Source: SZUA-545 sp050297855 (GTDB lineage: Bacteria; Campylobacterota; Campylobacteria; Campylobacterales; SZUA-545). From it: a stretch of DNA of 64,000 nucleotides. Positions 1-8,706 of this stretch are shown one piece after another. The notes below the pieces were generated by a model. It searched no databases, was not told where the DNA came from, and saw nothing but the letters and a program-made list of their open reading frames with translations. How positions within the stretch are numbered: position 1 is the stretch's first letter; the number at the start of each line of letters is the position of its first letter. The DNA is taken from the NCBI GenBank assembly GCA_050297855.1, contig JBNKTC010000020.1, forward strand, positions 248,001-312,000, in the 5' to 3' direction. The position numbers were made by a program, and so were the translations under genes.

Positions 1-384
1 GCCGAAGATATGAAAGAGGAGATCGAACTCCTCATCGAAGACGGCCTCAAACCCCACGGTTTTGTCCTGGCCAACTTCACAAACTACAACTACGAACTGA
101 CGGAAGAGGAGACGACAGAGAGCGATTTTCTCTTCTACGACACCTACTCCATCTGCAAGCTCAAGGTGATCTTCGCCACCAGTAAAGAGCGCCCGGAGAC
201 CGGCGCCTTCGCCCCGTGCACCCTTGCGATCTATAAGAAAAAAGACGAGGATAAGATCGTCGTCGCCTACCCTTCGGTCTACAACTGGCTCAGCAGCGCC
301 GCCATCACGGACCAGGAGTCAATCGACGCCCTGCTGAAAGCACAAAAAGATATGGAAAAGGTCGTCCGAAGCGCGACAGAATAA
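1..384 (+). CDS. DUF302-domain protein, probably 5'-truncated by the window
   Basis: The frame is open to the window edge (codons GCC GAA GAT precede the first ATG at 10), and the visible protein begins inside what looks like the first helix of the domain, so the true start probably lies upstream. The segment SICKLKVIF followed by GAFAPCTLAIYKK and a VAYPSVYNW tail has the pattern of DUF302 (a core that names a peer molecule, then a proline-cysteine and a strand-rich end). DUF302 proteins are small, often periplasmic or soluble, and have no agreed biochemical role. A signal peptide cannot be judged because the N-terminus is missing. The GC-rich hairpin just after the stop suggests this is the last gene of its transcript. 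Family assignment is by eye and moderately sure. Confidence 0.6.
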   Translation, partial: AEDMKEEIELLIEDGLKPHGFVLANFTNYNYELTEEETTESDFLFYDTYSICKLKVIFATSKERPETGAFAPCTLAIYKKKDEDKIVVAYPSVYNWLSSAAITDQESIDALLKAQKDMEKVVRSATE

Positions 385-391
385 CATAACG

Positions 392-412
392 CCGCCCGTT
401 CCCTGCGGGCGG
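392..412 (+). terminator. GC-rich hairpin after the DUF302 gene
   Basis: CCGCCCG at 392-398 pairs perfectly with CGGGCGG at 406-412, eight bases after the stop codon. There is no U-run behind it (AACCCCCT follows), so it is only a weak candidate for an intrinsic terminator or 3'-end stabiliser. Confidence 0.35.
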
Positions 413-497
413 AACCCCCTCCTCCCACGATTCAAAACCCAAGCTGATTTTTTCCCTGTTCAAGTATTTTTTTATCGCAGACTTACCACTTTTTGGA

Positions 498-503
498 TAT
501 GAT
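498..503 (+). promoter_or_regulatory. Candidate -10 box for alaS
   Basis: TATGAT at 498-503 lies 45 bases before the alaS ATG, behind a T-rich stretch typical of Campylobacterota sigma-70 promoters, which often lack a clear -35 box. The start codon is preceded by AGG at 538-540. Confidence 0.35.
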
Positions 504-547
504 CGCGAAAAAATTATGAGCACGACGGTGCTTTTTTTAGGTTATCC

Positions 548-3094
548 ATGGATTTAAGACAAACGTTTCTAGACTATTTCGCCAAGCTGGACCACACGAT
601 CGTGCCCAGCGCCCCGCTGATCCCAGACGATCCCTCCCTGCTGTTCGTCAACGCCGGGATGGTAGCTTTCAAACCGGTCTTCGTGGGCGAAGTCCCTACA
701 CCAAACCCGCCAAGAGCAACCAGCTCCCAGCTCTGCCTCCGGGCGGGCGGTAAGCACAACGACCTGGACAATGTCGGCTACACGGCACGCCACCACACCC
801 TCTTTGAGATGCTGGGGAACTTCAGTTTCGGCGACTACTTCAAAACCGAAGTGATCGACTACAGCTGGGATTTTGTGACCAATGTCGTCGGGCTACCCGC
901 AGAGAAGCTCTGGATCTCTGTCCACGACAGTGACGATGAAGCATATGAGCTATGGCAAAAGCACGTCCCCGAAGCGCGCATCGTCCGCATGGGCGACAAG
1001 GACAACTTCTGGCAGATGGGCGATACGGGACCGTGTGGCCCCTGCAGCGAGATCCACTATGACCAGGGGGAAGAACACTTCAACTCCGAGGAAGATTACC
1101 TGGGCGGTGAAGGCGACCGCTTCCTGGAGATCTGGAACCTCGTCTTCATGCAGTACAACCGGACCGAAGACGGCACACTCCACCCGCTTCCCAAACCCTC
1201 CATCGATACGGGGATGGGGCTTGAACGGATCACGGCGATCAAAGAGGGTAAGACAAGCAACTACGACACTTCCCTCTTCATGCCGATCATCGAAGCCGTC
1301 GCCGAACTGACGGGTAAAAAATACGTCTACGCCGAAGGGGCCAGCTTCCGCGTCATCGCCGACCACATCCGGGCGGTCACCTTCCTGATCTCCCAGGGCG
1401 TGACATTCGATAAAGAGGGACGCGGGTACGTCCTTCGACGGATCCTCCGACGGGCTGTACGCCACGGCTATATGCTGGGTCTTCGGGAGCCGTTTATGTA
1501 CAAACTGGCCGAAGTCGTCGAAAAAGTGATGGGGACAAACTACCCCTACCTGGCAGAGAAGATGCCGTTTATCCAGGAGCAGATCAAACTGGAAGAGGAG
1601 CGTTTCTTCTCCACGATCGAAAACGGGATGAAGCTTTTCGAAGAAGCCCTGGCCGAGACGAAGGGGACCTTCGACGGAAAAGTCGCCTTCAAACTCTACG
1701 ACACCTTCGGTTTCCCACTGGATTTGACCGAAGATATGCTTAGAGAGAAGAATGTTGCCCTTGATGTTGACGGTTTCAACACCGAAATGCAAGTGCAAAA
1801 AGAGCGGGCCAAAGCAGCCTGGAAAGGTTCCGGCGACGCGGCTAAAGACGGCGATTTCAAGATCGCCCTGGAGCAGTTCGGTGAAAACGAGTTTGTCGGT
1901 TATACCCAGACGGCCAACGAGACGAAAATCCTGGCACTGTTTGACGAATCGATGAAGATTACCGACAGCCTGGATGCGGGAGCTTCCGGGTGGGTGATGC
2001 TGGAAAAAACTCCTTTTTATGCCACAAGCGGCGGTCAAAAAGGGGATACGGGCACACTCGACGGGTACGGACGCGTACTCCAGACCGAGAAGTTCTTCGG
2101 GCTTAACCTGAGTGAAGTCAGACTGGACAAATCCCTTAAAGCGGGTGACACGGTCACCGCCACGGTCGACGCCGACCGCAAAGAGATCGCGCGCCACCAC
2201 TCCGCGACACACCTGCTGCACGCGGCGCTGGGCAAGATCCTGGGAGAAAGTGCCCAGCAGGCGGGAAGCAATGTGGATGCCAACCGGCTGCGCTTTGACT
2301 TCAGCTACCCCAAGGCGGTCACGCAGGAGCAGCTGAACGAGATCGAAGCGTGGGTCAACCGCCAGATCGCCTACGAGACCAATGCAGCCACCCAGGAGAT
2401 GAGCCTGGAAGAGGCGCAGGCCAGTGGAGCCAAGGCGCTCTTCGGCGAGAAGTACGGCGACACGGTCCGGGTCGTGAGTCTGGGAAGCGACTCCGTCGAG
2501 TTCTGCGGCGGGACCCACGTGGAGAACCTGGGTGAGATCGGGATGTTTATCATCACGAAAGAGTCCGGTGTCAGTGCAGGGGTACGACGGATCGAAGCGG
2601 TCGTCTCCCAGTCCGCCTACCGCTATATGAAGGCGATGCAGGCGGAGATGGACGAAGCCAAAACGACCATCAAGTCAAACGACCTTGGCCTCGGGATCAA
2701 AAAGCTTCAAGAGCAGGTAAAAGAGCTCAAACAGGAAGTCAAAAACGCCCAGGCGGCGGTCGCGACGGAGATCAAAGCCGAAACGATCAATGGGGTCAAC
2801 GTCATCATCGAAGATATCCAGGGCGGCGATATCCAGAAGATGATCGACGAGGCAAAAGCCAAATACGACAAAGTCGCTATCCTGCTGCTGCAGGAGAACA
2901 ACGGCAAAGTGCGTATCTCTGCAGGAAGCCAGGGATGCGATATCCATGCCGGCAACTGGCTTAAAGCCACAGCCGAAAAGATCGGCGGCAAAGGGGGCGG
3001 ACGCCCCGACTTCGCCAGCGGCGGCGGGACCAACCCCGCAGGTATCGAAGAAGCCAAAACTACGGCGCTGGCCTACGTTAAAGAAAACCTCTAA
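548..3094 (+). CDS. alaS: Alanine--tRNA ligase
   Basis: Charges tRNA-Ala with alanine in the cytoplasm and hydrolyses mischarged Ser/Gly-tRNA. At 848 residues it is full length for the bacterial class II enzyme. The catalytic domain shows RHHTLFEMLGNFSFGDY at residues 81-97 (motif 2 region) and DTGMGLER at 220-227 (motif 3). The editing domain carries the zinc site as HxxxH at 551-555 and CGGTH at 653-657. The C-terminal C-Ala domain ends in a glycine-rich GGKGGGRPDFASGGG segment. The ATG at 548 fits the conserved N-terminus. A strong hairpin terminator follows. In C. jejuni alaS is followed by maf; here a membrane-protein gene sits between them. Confidence 0.98.
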   Translation: MDLRQTFLDYFAKLDHTIVPSAPLIPDDPSLLFVNAGMVAFKPVFVGEVPTPNPPRATSSQLCLRAGGKHNDLDNVGYTARHHTLFEMLGNFSFGDYFKTEVIDYSWDFVTNVVGLPAEKLWISVHDSDDEAYELWQKHVPEARIVRMGDKDNFWQMGDTGPCGPCSEIHYDQGEEHFNSEEDYLGGEGDRFLEIWNLVFMQYNRTEDGTLHPLPKPSIDTGMGLERITAIKEGKTSNYDTSLFMPIIEAVAELTGKKYVYAEGASFRVIADHIRAVTFLISQGVTFDKEGRGYVLRRILRRAVRHGYMLGLREPFMYKLAEVVEKVMGTNYPYLAEKMPFIQEQIKLEEERFFSTIENGMKLFEEALAETKGTFDGKVAFKLYDTFGFPLDLTEDMLREKNVALDVDGFNTEMQVQKERAKAAWKGSGDAAKDGDFKIALEQFGENEFVGYTQTANETKILALFDESMKITDSLDAGASGWVMLEKTPFYATSGGQKGDTGTLDGYGRVLQTEKFFGLNLSEVRLDKSLKAGDTVTATVDADRKEIARHHSATHLLHAALGKILGESAQQAGSNVDANRLRFDFSYPKAVTQEQLNEIEAWVNRQIAYETNAATQEMSLEEAQASGAKALFGEKYGDTVRVVSLGSDSVEFCGGTHVENLGEIGMFIITKESGVSAGVRRIEAVVSQSAYRYMKAMQAEMDEAKTTIKSNDLGLGIKKLQEQVKELKQEVKNAQAAVATEIKAETINGVNVIIEDIQGGDIQKMIDEAKAKYDKVAILLLQENNGKVRISAGSQGCDIHAGNWLKATAEKIGGKGGGRPDFASGGGTNPAGIEEAKTTALAYVKENL

Positions 3095-3106
3095 CCTTTT
3101 GCTTTC

Positions 3107-3127
3107 GGGGAGCCGTGCTCCCCTTTT
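3107..3127 (+). terminator. Intrinsic terminator of alaS
   Basis: GGGGAGC (3107-3113), a CGT loop, and GCTCCCC (3117-3123) are followed by TTTT and further T-rich sequence. This is a canonical rho-independent terminator 13 bases after the alaS stop. Confidence 0.8.
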
Positions 3128-3197
3128 CCCCTCTCCTTTTTTCTTTAGATTTAGAGTTAATATGCTTTAATCGCGGCATAAAACCAAAAGGAAAACA

Positions 3198-3683
3198 ATG
3201 GAACTCTTTATAAGCGAATACGGACGACTTATTATCTTTTTTCACGTCATCAGCGCCGTTATCTGGGTCGGGGCGATGATCGGCATCCGCGTGGCGGTCC
3301 ACCCCTCTTTGCAGAAGATCAGCGACCCTATGATCCGCATCCCACGCAGCCTCGAGGTGATGAAACGGCTCTTTCTGTTTATGATCCCCGTGGTCTTTTT
3401 ACTGCTGCTGACGGCCCTGCTGCTGGTCGTCGGGTTTGATTTCAAACAAAACGACCCCGATCTCTACTCGGTCGCCCTGGCAAAAGAGGCGATCTGGACG
3501 GTGATGACTGCCAACCTCATCATGATGCTGATCCGGCGTAAAAAGGCGGAGAAGGCCTTCTACCTGCAGCAAAACGATCTGCTGGTCAGAAACCTCACCC
3601 TGATCACCAAGTACATGCTGCCGCTGAACATCATGCTCGGCATTATCGCGATCTACCTCGGTGTCGTGCTGCGGGGCTTTTGA
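3198..3683 (+). CDS. CopD/HemJ-like four-helix membrane protein
   Basis: A 161-residue integral membrane protein with about four hydrophobic helices (roughly residues 8-32, 57-78, 90-112 and 132-157). The first helix contains FFHVISAVIWVGAMIG, a His followed by a Trp-Val-Gly stretch as in the CopD and HemJ (protoporphyrinogen IX oxidase) families, where such histidines bind copper or heme. The length is close to HemJ, but I do not see the full HemJ signature, so the substrate stays open. A good ribosome-binding site (AAAAGGAAAAC) precedes the ATG. The stop codon overlaps the maf start as TGATG, so the two are probably co-translated. Confidence 0.5.
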   Translation: MELFISEYGRLIIFFHVISAVIWVGAMIGIRVAVHPSLQKISDPMIRIPRSLEVMKRLFLFMIPVVFLLLLTALLLVVGFDFKQNDPDLYSVALAKEAIWTVMTANLIMMLIRRKKAEKAFYLQQNDLLVRNLTLITKYMLPLNIMLGIIAIYLGVVLRGF

Positions 3684-4225
3684 TGCTGATACTCGCTTCC
3701 GCCTCGCCGACCCGGGCCGACATACTCAACGCCCACGGCATCGCCTTCACCCAGCGGCCCACCGCAGCCGATGAGGAGAGTATCACGACCCGCAATCCCA
3801 AAAGCTTCGTCTACCAGGCGACCCGGCTGAAGATGGCCCATGCCCTGGAGGAGCTGGGCACGGATAGACGGATCCTCTGCGCCGATACGGTCGTCACCGC
3901 CCGGGGTGAGATCCTGCGCAAGGCGGCCACTGCCGAGGAGGCCCGAAAGACCCTCCTGCTTCAAAGCGGCAGCGAGACCTCCATCATCACCTGCACGATC
4001 TACCGCTCAAACGAGCTGGAGTATATCGACCTCTCCTCGACCGTCTACGACTTCGCCCCCTTTGACGAAACCCACCTGGAAGAGTACCTTCAAGGCGGTG
4101 AGTGGAAAGGAAAGGCAGGTGCCTGCATGGTCGAAGGCTTCTGCAGGCCCTATATCCGCTCGGTCCGGGGACTGGAGAGCTGTGCCATGGGACTGACAAT
4201 CGAAAAACTGTTGCCGTTCTTATAA
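3683..4225 (+). CDS. maf: Maf family nucleoside-triphosphate pyrophosphatase
   Basis: A house-cleaning pyrophosphatase that hydrolyses non-canonical or modified NTPs; Maf proteins have also been linked to septum inhibition. The 180-residue protein starts MLILASASPTRADIL (Maf: LASASPRR), then has an ILCADTVV stretch (the catalytic Asp motif, usually GADTVV) and EYLQGGEWKGKAGACMVEG, matching the conserved Y..GEW..KAG..I.G block. I take the ATG at 3683, which overlaps the preceding stop (TGATG); a TTG one codon upstream is less likely. The alaS-maf neighbourhood is shared with C. jejuni. Confidence 0.92.
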   Translation: MLILASASPTRADILNAHGIAFTQRPTAADEESITTRNPKSFVYQATRLKMAHALEELGTDRRILCADTVVTARGEILRKAATAEEARKTLLLQSGSETSIITCTIYRSNELEYIDLSSTVYDFAPFDETHLEEYLQGGEWKGKAGACMVEGFCRPYIRSVRGLESCAMGLTIEKLLPFL

Positions 4226-4282
4226 ATTTCTTTCATACTATGTTATGATGGTTTACTCCGGTTATCAGTAAAAGGAAGCATC

Positions 4283-6181
4283 GTGCATGGACTAAAATAC
4301 AAATATTTTATCCCCATCCTCGTCATCGGGTTGATCCTTTTCCTGGTTTACGAGATCGAAAGCTTCTACTCCAGTACCGACCAGCGTGCAGAGGAGCTGC
4401 TGGCAGATAACAAGCGCAACGTCGCCATGCTGATCCAACGCGAGAAAGATACCGTACACGCTATCGCCATCCAGTTGACGACTAATCAAACGATCATCGA
4501 AATGTACAAAAAAGATCAGCGCAACCGTCTCTACCGCCACCTGCTCCCCTTCTGGAAAGGACTCAAAGCCAAAAAACTGATCCACGAAATGCATTTTTTT
4601 AAAAAGCCTGCCATCTCCTATGTCAATATGTCCCATTTCGGCACTTTCAATATCGACGTCTCCGATGTCAGAAGCGATATCGCATGGGTCACCTCCTCTT
4701 TTAAAGAGAGTTCCCACCTGATGGTCTGTAAAACCTATTCCGGCATCCGTGCCACCTATCCCATCATAGACGGCGACAAAGTCCTGGGCGGCGTCTCGGT
4801 GGGAAAGGATATGGACACCCTCCCCCTCACCTTCAAGGAGCTCACCGGAAAAGAGGCCTTTATCACCTACCTGGACAAACGTCTTAAAGACCACCTCAAG
4901 CCAAAGATCTACGAAAAATATACTGACGGTAAGCTGCGCATCGGGGATAAGATCCTCGCGTATACGACCCTCCCCATTGAGTCGGAACGCCTTGCTGCCC
5001 TTAGTTTTGATAAACAGGGGGAGTTTTTTGACGGCAGGCATAAAAAATATTTCCTCACCCACGTCCCTCTTTTCGATTTTGACGGCAGCCTGATCGGCTA
5101 CTTTACCACCCTGCACGACTTTACCTTCTATTACAACGATTTCCGTGACCGTCTTTTAAAAGAGCTCCTCCTTTTCCTGATCGTCGGTCTGGCGATCTAC
5201 CTGGCGATCACCGCGACAACCAATAAGGTCCTCCATGAGATCCGGCTTATCGACACCTTTGCAAAACGCCTCAAAGAGAACGACTTCTCGATCCTTGAAC
5301 AGGAGACAAAAGCGATCTCCTATGACGAGATCGGCCACCTGCGTGATAATATCTTCGCCATGGGCCAACAGATCAAAAACCATATCGAAAACCTCGAATC
5401 GATCATCGCCGACCGCACCCAGGAGGTCATAAGTCTCAACAGGGACCTGACCCGACGCGTAAAAGAGGAGGTGGAAGCCAATTTGGAAAAAGACAAACTC
5501 CTCTTTATGCAACAGAACATCGCGGCCAAGGGTGAGCTGATGAGCATGATCGCCCACCACTGGCGCCAGCCGCTCACCTCCATCGGGCTCATGATTCAGG
5601 ATATGGAGGACGCATTCGAGCACAACGAACTGGACGGTGCCTACATCAAACGGGTCACCCGGAATACAATGGGGATCATCCAAAACTTATCGGATACGAT
5701 CGAAAACTTCCGGGCCCTTTTCAAAGAAGGAGAGAGCAACGCCCCGCTTTCACAGATAATCCAGGAAGCGTTTATGATTATCGGCCCGCTACTGGAGCAG
5801 AAACAGATCGCTCTCACCATCGATGACCCGGACCGGGCAGGAAGGGAGGAGGTCTCCTTCGAGCTGGTCAATGCCCTTATCCCCGTTATTAATAATGCAG
5901 TCGAAGCAGTCGAACGGAGCGGACGCGACGACGGCTGGATCCATATCGCTATCCGTAAATCGAACCGCAGCACCCTTTTGGAGATACGGGATAACGGAGG
6001 CGGGATTAAGGCGGAGATCATGGAACAGATCTTCGAACCCTACTTCTCGACCAAAAGCAATAAAAACGAAACGGGCCTGGGACTTTTTATGTCCAACATG
6101 ATCATCACCCAGAAACTGGGTGGTACCCTCAGCGTACGAAATACCGAGGAGGGTGCATGTTTTGTTATCACCATACACTAA
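4283..6181 (+). CDS. Membrane sensor histidine kinase with periplasmic Cache-like domain (orphan)
   Basis: A 632-residue kinase. A first membrane helix at about residues 7-25 and a second at about 292-312 bracket a roughly 265-residue periplasmic region of double-Cache appearance (motifs such as GIRATYPIIDGDKVLGGVSVG). A HAMP-like linker and coiled coil lead to the dimerisation helix with HHWRQP at 425-430, then the ATPase domain with an N-box (INNAVEAV), G1 (DNGGGI), F-box (FEPYFSTK) and G2 (GLGLFMSN). The start is GTG at 4283, set 5 bases after AAAGGAAG; the nearby ATG at 4287 is out of frame. No response regulator lies next to it, so the partner is unknown. It probably senses a small ligand outside the inner membrane. 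Confidence 0.9.
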   Translation: MHGLKYKYFIPILVIGLILFLVYEIESFYSSTDQRAEELLADNKRNVAMLIQREKDTVHAIAIQLTTNQTIIEMYKKDQRNRLYRHLLPFWKGLKAKKLIHEMHFFKKPAISYVNMSHFGTFNIDVSDVRSDIAWVTSSFKESSHLMVCKTYSGIRATYPIIDGDKVLGGVSVGKDMDTLPLTFKELTGKEAFITYLDKRLKDHLKPKIYEKYTDGKLRIGDKILAYTTLPIESERLAALSFDKQGEFFDGRHKKYFLTHVPLFDFDGSLIGYFTTLHDFTFYYNDFRDRLLKELLLFLIVGLAIYLAITATTNKVLHEIRLIDTFAKRLKENDFSILEQETKAISYDEIGHLRDNIFAMGQQIKNHIENLESIIADRTQEVISLNRDLTRRVKEEVEANLEKDKLLFMQQNIAAKGELMSMIAHHWRQPLTSIGLMIQDMEDAFEHNELDGAYIKRVTRNTMGIIQNLSDTIENFRALFKEGESNAPLSQIIQEAFMIIGPLLEQKQIALTIDDPDRAGREEVSFELVNALIPVINNAVEAVERSGRDDGWIHIAIRKSNRSTLLEIRDNGGGIKAEIMEQIFEPYFSTKSNKNETGLGLFMSNMIITQKLGGTLSVRNTEEGACFVITIH

Positions 6182-6194
6182 AGGAGCACCCCCC

Positions 6195-6371
6195 ATGTGT
6201 CTGATCGCCGCGGCCGTCTTCCTTGGGCTGGCCGTAACCGCCGCGGGAAAAGGCGAATGGCTGCTGATGTCCCTGCACGGGGGTATTGCCCTCTTTTTTA
6301 TCATCCTGATGATCCGGAATATTACAAAGAGCCGAAACGAACGAAAGAACAAACAAGATGAAACCCGCTAA
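6195..6371 (+). CDS. Small two-helix membrane protein
   Basis: A 58-residue protein with two hydrophobic segments (about residues 2-17 and 25-43) and a very basic tail (KSRNERKNKQ). The ATG at 6195 is chosen because AAGGAG at 6181-6186 sits at the right distance; longer readings of this frame would start inside the kinase gene. It begins 13 bases after the histidine kinase stop and probably shares its transcript. No family recognised. Confidence 0.6.
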   Translation: MCLIAAAVFLGLAVTAAGKGEWLLMSLHGGIALFFIILMIRNITKSRNERKNKQDETR

Positions 6372-6409
6372 AATAGCCCTATTGAGAAATTGCCAGTAGG
6401 AAAAGTAAT

Positions 6410-7498
6410 ATGCTGTACGCCCGGTCACTAGCCGCTTTAAAAAATGTCTCACGTTTCCGCGAACGGATCCTCAATCTCGGGAAGAAAAAGGACTTCGCCT
6501 CCAACGACTACCTGGGACTGGCCGAGAAAAAAAGCCAGCTTAAACGCGCCTATAACCGGGTCAAAAAGTACCCCGTCTTCGCTCCCAAAGCCTCCCAGCT
6601 TGTCAACGGCTACCACCCCATCCACCGCGATTTCGAAAAACGGCTCTGCAAACTGAACGGTTTTGACGCGGCTATGGTCGTGGGCAGCGGCTTCCTGGCC
6701 AACCTTGCCATGATCGAAGCGCTTCCGCGCAAGGGGGACCTGCTGCTTATGGATAAAGAGTACCATGCCAGCGGCATCGTCGCCTCCAGGCTGACCGATG
6801 CGACGGTCGTCTTCTTCCCGCACAATGATTACGAAGCAGCCGCCAGACTGCTCAAAAACCGTGAGTACAAAAACGCCTTTATCGCCATCGAGGGGATCTA
6901 CTCCATGGGCGGCGACCTGGCGCCGAAAGAGTTCTTCGACCTGGCCGATGAGACCGGGGCGATGCTCCTTGTCGACGAAGCCCACAGCAGTGGTGTCATC
7001 GGCCCCAACCTGCTGGGCATCTTCGACCATTACGGGATCGAACCAAAACCCAACCATATCAAGATGGGGACCCTGGGCAAGGCCTTTGGAAGCTACGGCG
7101 CCTATATCCTGGCCGACAACGAAGTGATCAGTTTCCTCGAAAACCGGGCCAAAAGCGTCATCTATGCCACGGCACCCAGTCTCTTTGACATCGCCCTGGC
7201 GGATGAAAACCTAAAATACATCAATAAAAACCGAAAGTCCCTGCGCAAAAATGTCGCCAAAGCGATCGCCATGGCCAAAGAGATCACGGGCATCGAGACC
7301 GACTCCCTGATCCTGCCGATCCCGGTCGAAAGTTCCGAGGCAGCCCTGGAGAAAAAAGAGCAGCTTCTTAAAAAAGGGTTCGAGGTCGGGGCCATCCGCC
7401 CCCCGACGGTCAAAGATCCGATCCTGCGGGTCATCCTGCGGAGCCATGATCTTAAAGCCCTAAAAAAGGTACTGACGGCCCTGGCCAAGTCACTTTAA
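6410..7498 (+). CDS. bioF: PLP-dependent alpha-oxoamine synthase, probably 8-amino-7-oxononanoate synthase
   Basis: A 362-residue fold-type I PLP enzyme of the alpha-oxoamine synthase group, which condenses an amino acid with an acyl-CoA or acyl-ACP with loss of CO2. Visible motifs are FASNDYLGLA near the N-terminus, LVDEAHSSGVIG (aspartate that contacts the PLP ring nitrogen), the PLP lysine K224 in GTLGKAFGS, and GAIRPPTV near the C-terminus. The last is typical of BioF rather than of Kbl or serine palmitoyltransferase. BioF makes 8-amino-7-oxononanoate for biotin. No other bio gene is nearby, so the assignment rests on the motifs. The ATG is preceded by AGGAAAAG. Confidence 0.75.
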   Translation: MLYARSLAALKNVSRFRERILNLGKKKDFASNDYLGLAEKKSQLKRAYNRVKKYPVFAPKASQLVNGYHPIHRDFEKRLCKLNGFDAAMVVGSGFLANLAMIEALPRKGDLLLMDKEYHASGIVASRLTDATVVFFPHNDYEAAARLLKNREYKNAFIAIEGIYSMGGDLAPKEFFDLADETGAMLLVDEAHSSGVIGPNLLGIFDHYGIEPKPNHIKMGTLGKAFGSYGAYILADNEVISFLENRAKSVIYATAPSLFDIALADENLKYINKNRKSLRKNVAKAIAMAKEITGIETDSLILPIPVESSEAALEKKEQLLKKGFEVGAIRPPTVKDPILRVILRSHDLKALKKVLTALAKSL

Positions 7499-7542
7499 TC
7501 AAAAATATACGATAATAAACCCATCACATATAAAGGTTTTTG

Positions 7543-7875
7543 ATGCGATCTCTTCTGCTATCCTTGGTAACGCTCTTTCTTCTCTCAACCCTACTGGAAG
7601 CGGCCCAGTGGCTGATCGATGAGTCTCCGCGCAAACGGACATGGGAAGAGGCGATCGACTACTGTGACGACAAAGGGGGCAGACTCCCGACGATAGCTGA
7701 ACTCAAAAGCGCCTACAGCAGTCCCATCAAAGATGCGTTCAAAAAAGACTACTACTGGTCGGTCAGCGAATTTACCCAGGATTTCGACCAGGGATTTTAC
7801 CTCTACTTCTACGACGGCAGCAGCTTCCACAGCCCCAAGGGCTTTAAAATGAACGTCCGGTGTGTCAAACGTTAA
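7543..7875 (+). CDS. Secreted DUF1566 (Lcl-like) protein
   Basis: A 110-residue protein with a clear Sec signal peptide (basic start, then a leucine-rich core to about residue 19, cleavage near LEAAQW). The mature part has a W..A..YC..KGGRLPTIAEL block, a YYWSVSE block and a final VRCVK, the layout of DUF1566, a lectin-like domain common in exported proteins of Campylobacterota. The two cysteines (in YCDD and VRC) could pair. The ATG at 7543 is taken; the TTG one codon earlier is less likely. Function unknown. Confidence 0.7.
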   Translation: MRSLLLSLVTLFLLSTLLEAAQWLIDESPRKRTWEEAIDYCDDKGGRLPTIAELKSAYSSPIKDAFKKDYYWSVSEFTQDFDQGFYLYFYDGSSFHSPKGFKMNVRCVKR

Positions 7876-7900
7876 GATCCGCTAACCTAAAAGGGCAATG

Positions 7901-8533
7901 ATGCCGTGCCCCGTCTGCCGCAGTTCCCAAACCGCCTTCTATCTCAACCGTGATACGACCGATTATTACCGGTGTCACGACTGCCTTGCTATCTTTACCG
8001 ATCCCGCGGCACTCCTGGCTAAAGAGGAGGAGCACGCACGCTACCTGCTTCACGACAACGACGCCGATGATCCCGGATACCGCCGTTTTTTAGAACGGCT
8101 GGCCCTTCCCGTCGATGCCAGGCTCGCCGCTGCGTCAGAGGGGCTTGACTACGGCTGCGGGCCGACCCCGCTCCTTGCTGAAATCCTGAAGGAGAAGGGA
8201 CACACCATGCAGGTCTACGACCCCTACTTCTTCCCCGACCCGGCACCGCTAAGCCGCCGGTACGACTTTATCACCTGCAGCGAAGCTGCCGAGCACTTCT
8301 ACAAACCCGCCGAAGAGTTCGAACGCCTTGTTTCCCTCCTGCGTCCCGGTGGCATCCTGGGTATCATGACCTCCCTATGGGACGAGACGATCGATTTCGC
8401 GACCTGGTACTATCCCAAGGACCCGACCCACGTAGTCTTCTACCACCGGCAAAGTTTCCGAACCCTCGCCCGGATACTGGGACTCACCTGCGATTTTCCC
8501 GAAAAAAACATCATCATTCTGCAAAAAGCTTAA
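7901..8533 (+). CDS. Zinc-ribbon class I SAM-dependent methyltransferase
   Basis: A 210-residue protein. An N-terminal CPVC and a second CHDC about 22 residues later form a zinc ribbon like those of Methyltransf_12/13/23-type proteins. The SAM-binding motif I is LDYGCGPTPLLAEIL, followed by an acidic strand end (QVYDPYF), a central ITCSEAAEHF segment and a LLRPGGILGIMT stretch typical of class I methyltransferases. The substrate cannot be read from sequence. Two ATG codons occur in tandem (7898 and 7901); AAAAGGG ends at 7895, so the second has better spacing. Confidence 0.8.
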   Translation: MPCPVCRSSQTAFYLNRDTTDYYRCHDCLAIFTDPAALLAKEEEHARYLLHDNDADDPGYRRFLERLALPVDARLAAASEGLDYGCGPTPLLAEILKEKGHTMQVYDPYFFPDPAPLSRRYDFITCSEAAEHFYKPAEEFERLVSLLRPGGILGIMTSLWDETIDFATWYYPKDPTHVVFYHRQSFRTLARILGLTCDFPEKNIIILQKA

Positions 8534-8557
8534 GGTTTTTTTATGAAATGCCAGTGC

Positions 8558-8563
8558 TATAAT
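8558..8563 (+). promoter_or_regulatory. Extended -10 promoter of the 35-codon gene
   Basis: TATAAT at 8558-8563 with TGC just upstream (8555-8557) is a consensus extended -10 element. It lies 30 bases before the start of a short ORF with a good ribosome-binding site and is well placed to drive it. Confidence 0.65.
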
Positions 8564-8592
8564 AGATCATGTTTATACATAAAGGAGCAAGT

Positions 8593-8700
8593 ATGTCGCA
8601 AAAAACGCTAACGACAGTGGCTACCGCCCTGTTTATACTTTTTCTCGTTATCGGTACGGTGGCAACCGTAGCAAACATCGGCGGGGTTGTTACCAAGTAA
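8593..8700 (+). CDS. 35-residue single-helix membrane peptide
   Basis: A short ORF (35 codons plus stop) with an AAAGGAG ribosome-binding site 7 bases before its ATG and an extended -10 promoter 30 bases upstream. The peptide has a short polar head (MSQKT), one hydrophobic span of about 22 residues and a short tail ending in a lysine. That layout fits a small inner-membrane peptide. No family recognised. Its position next to a convergent GIY-YIG gene gives no functional clue. The combined promoter, ribosome-binding site and hydrophobic profile make it likely to be real. Confidence 0.65.
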   Translation: MSQKTLTTVATALFILFLVIGTVATVANIGGVVTK

Positions 8701-8706
8701 CCCTGC

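Noticed and set aside
950..2518. 522-codon open frame on the minus strand inside alaS
   Set aside because: It is the antisense shadow of a full-length, motif-complete alaS; GC-rich coding sequence often leaves the opposite strand open.
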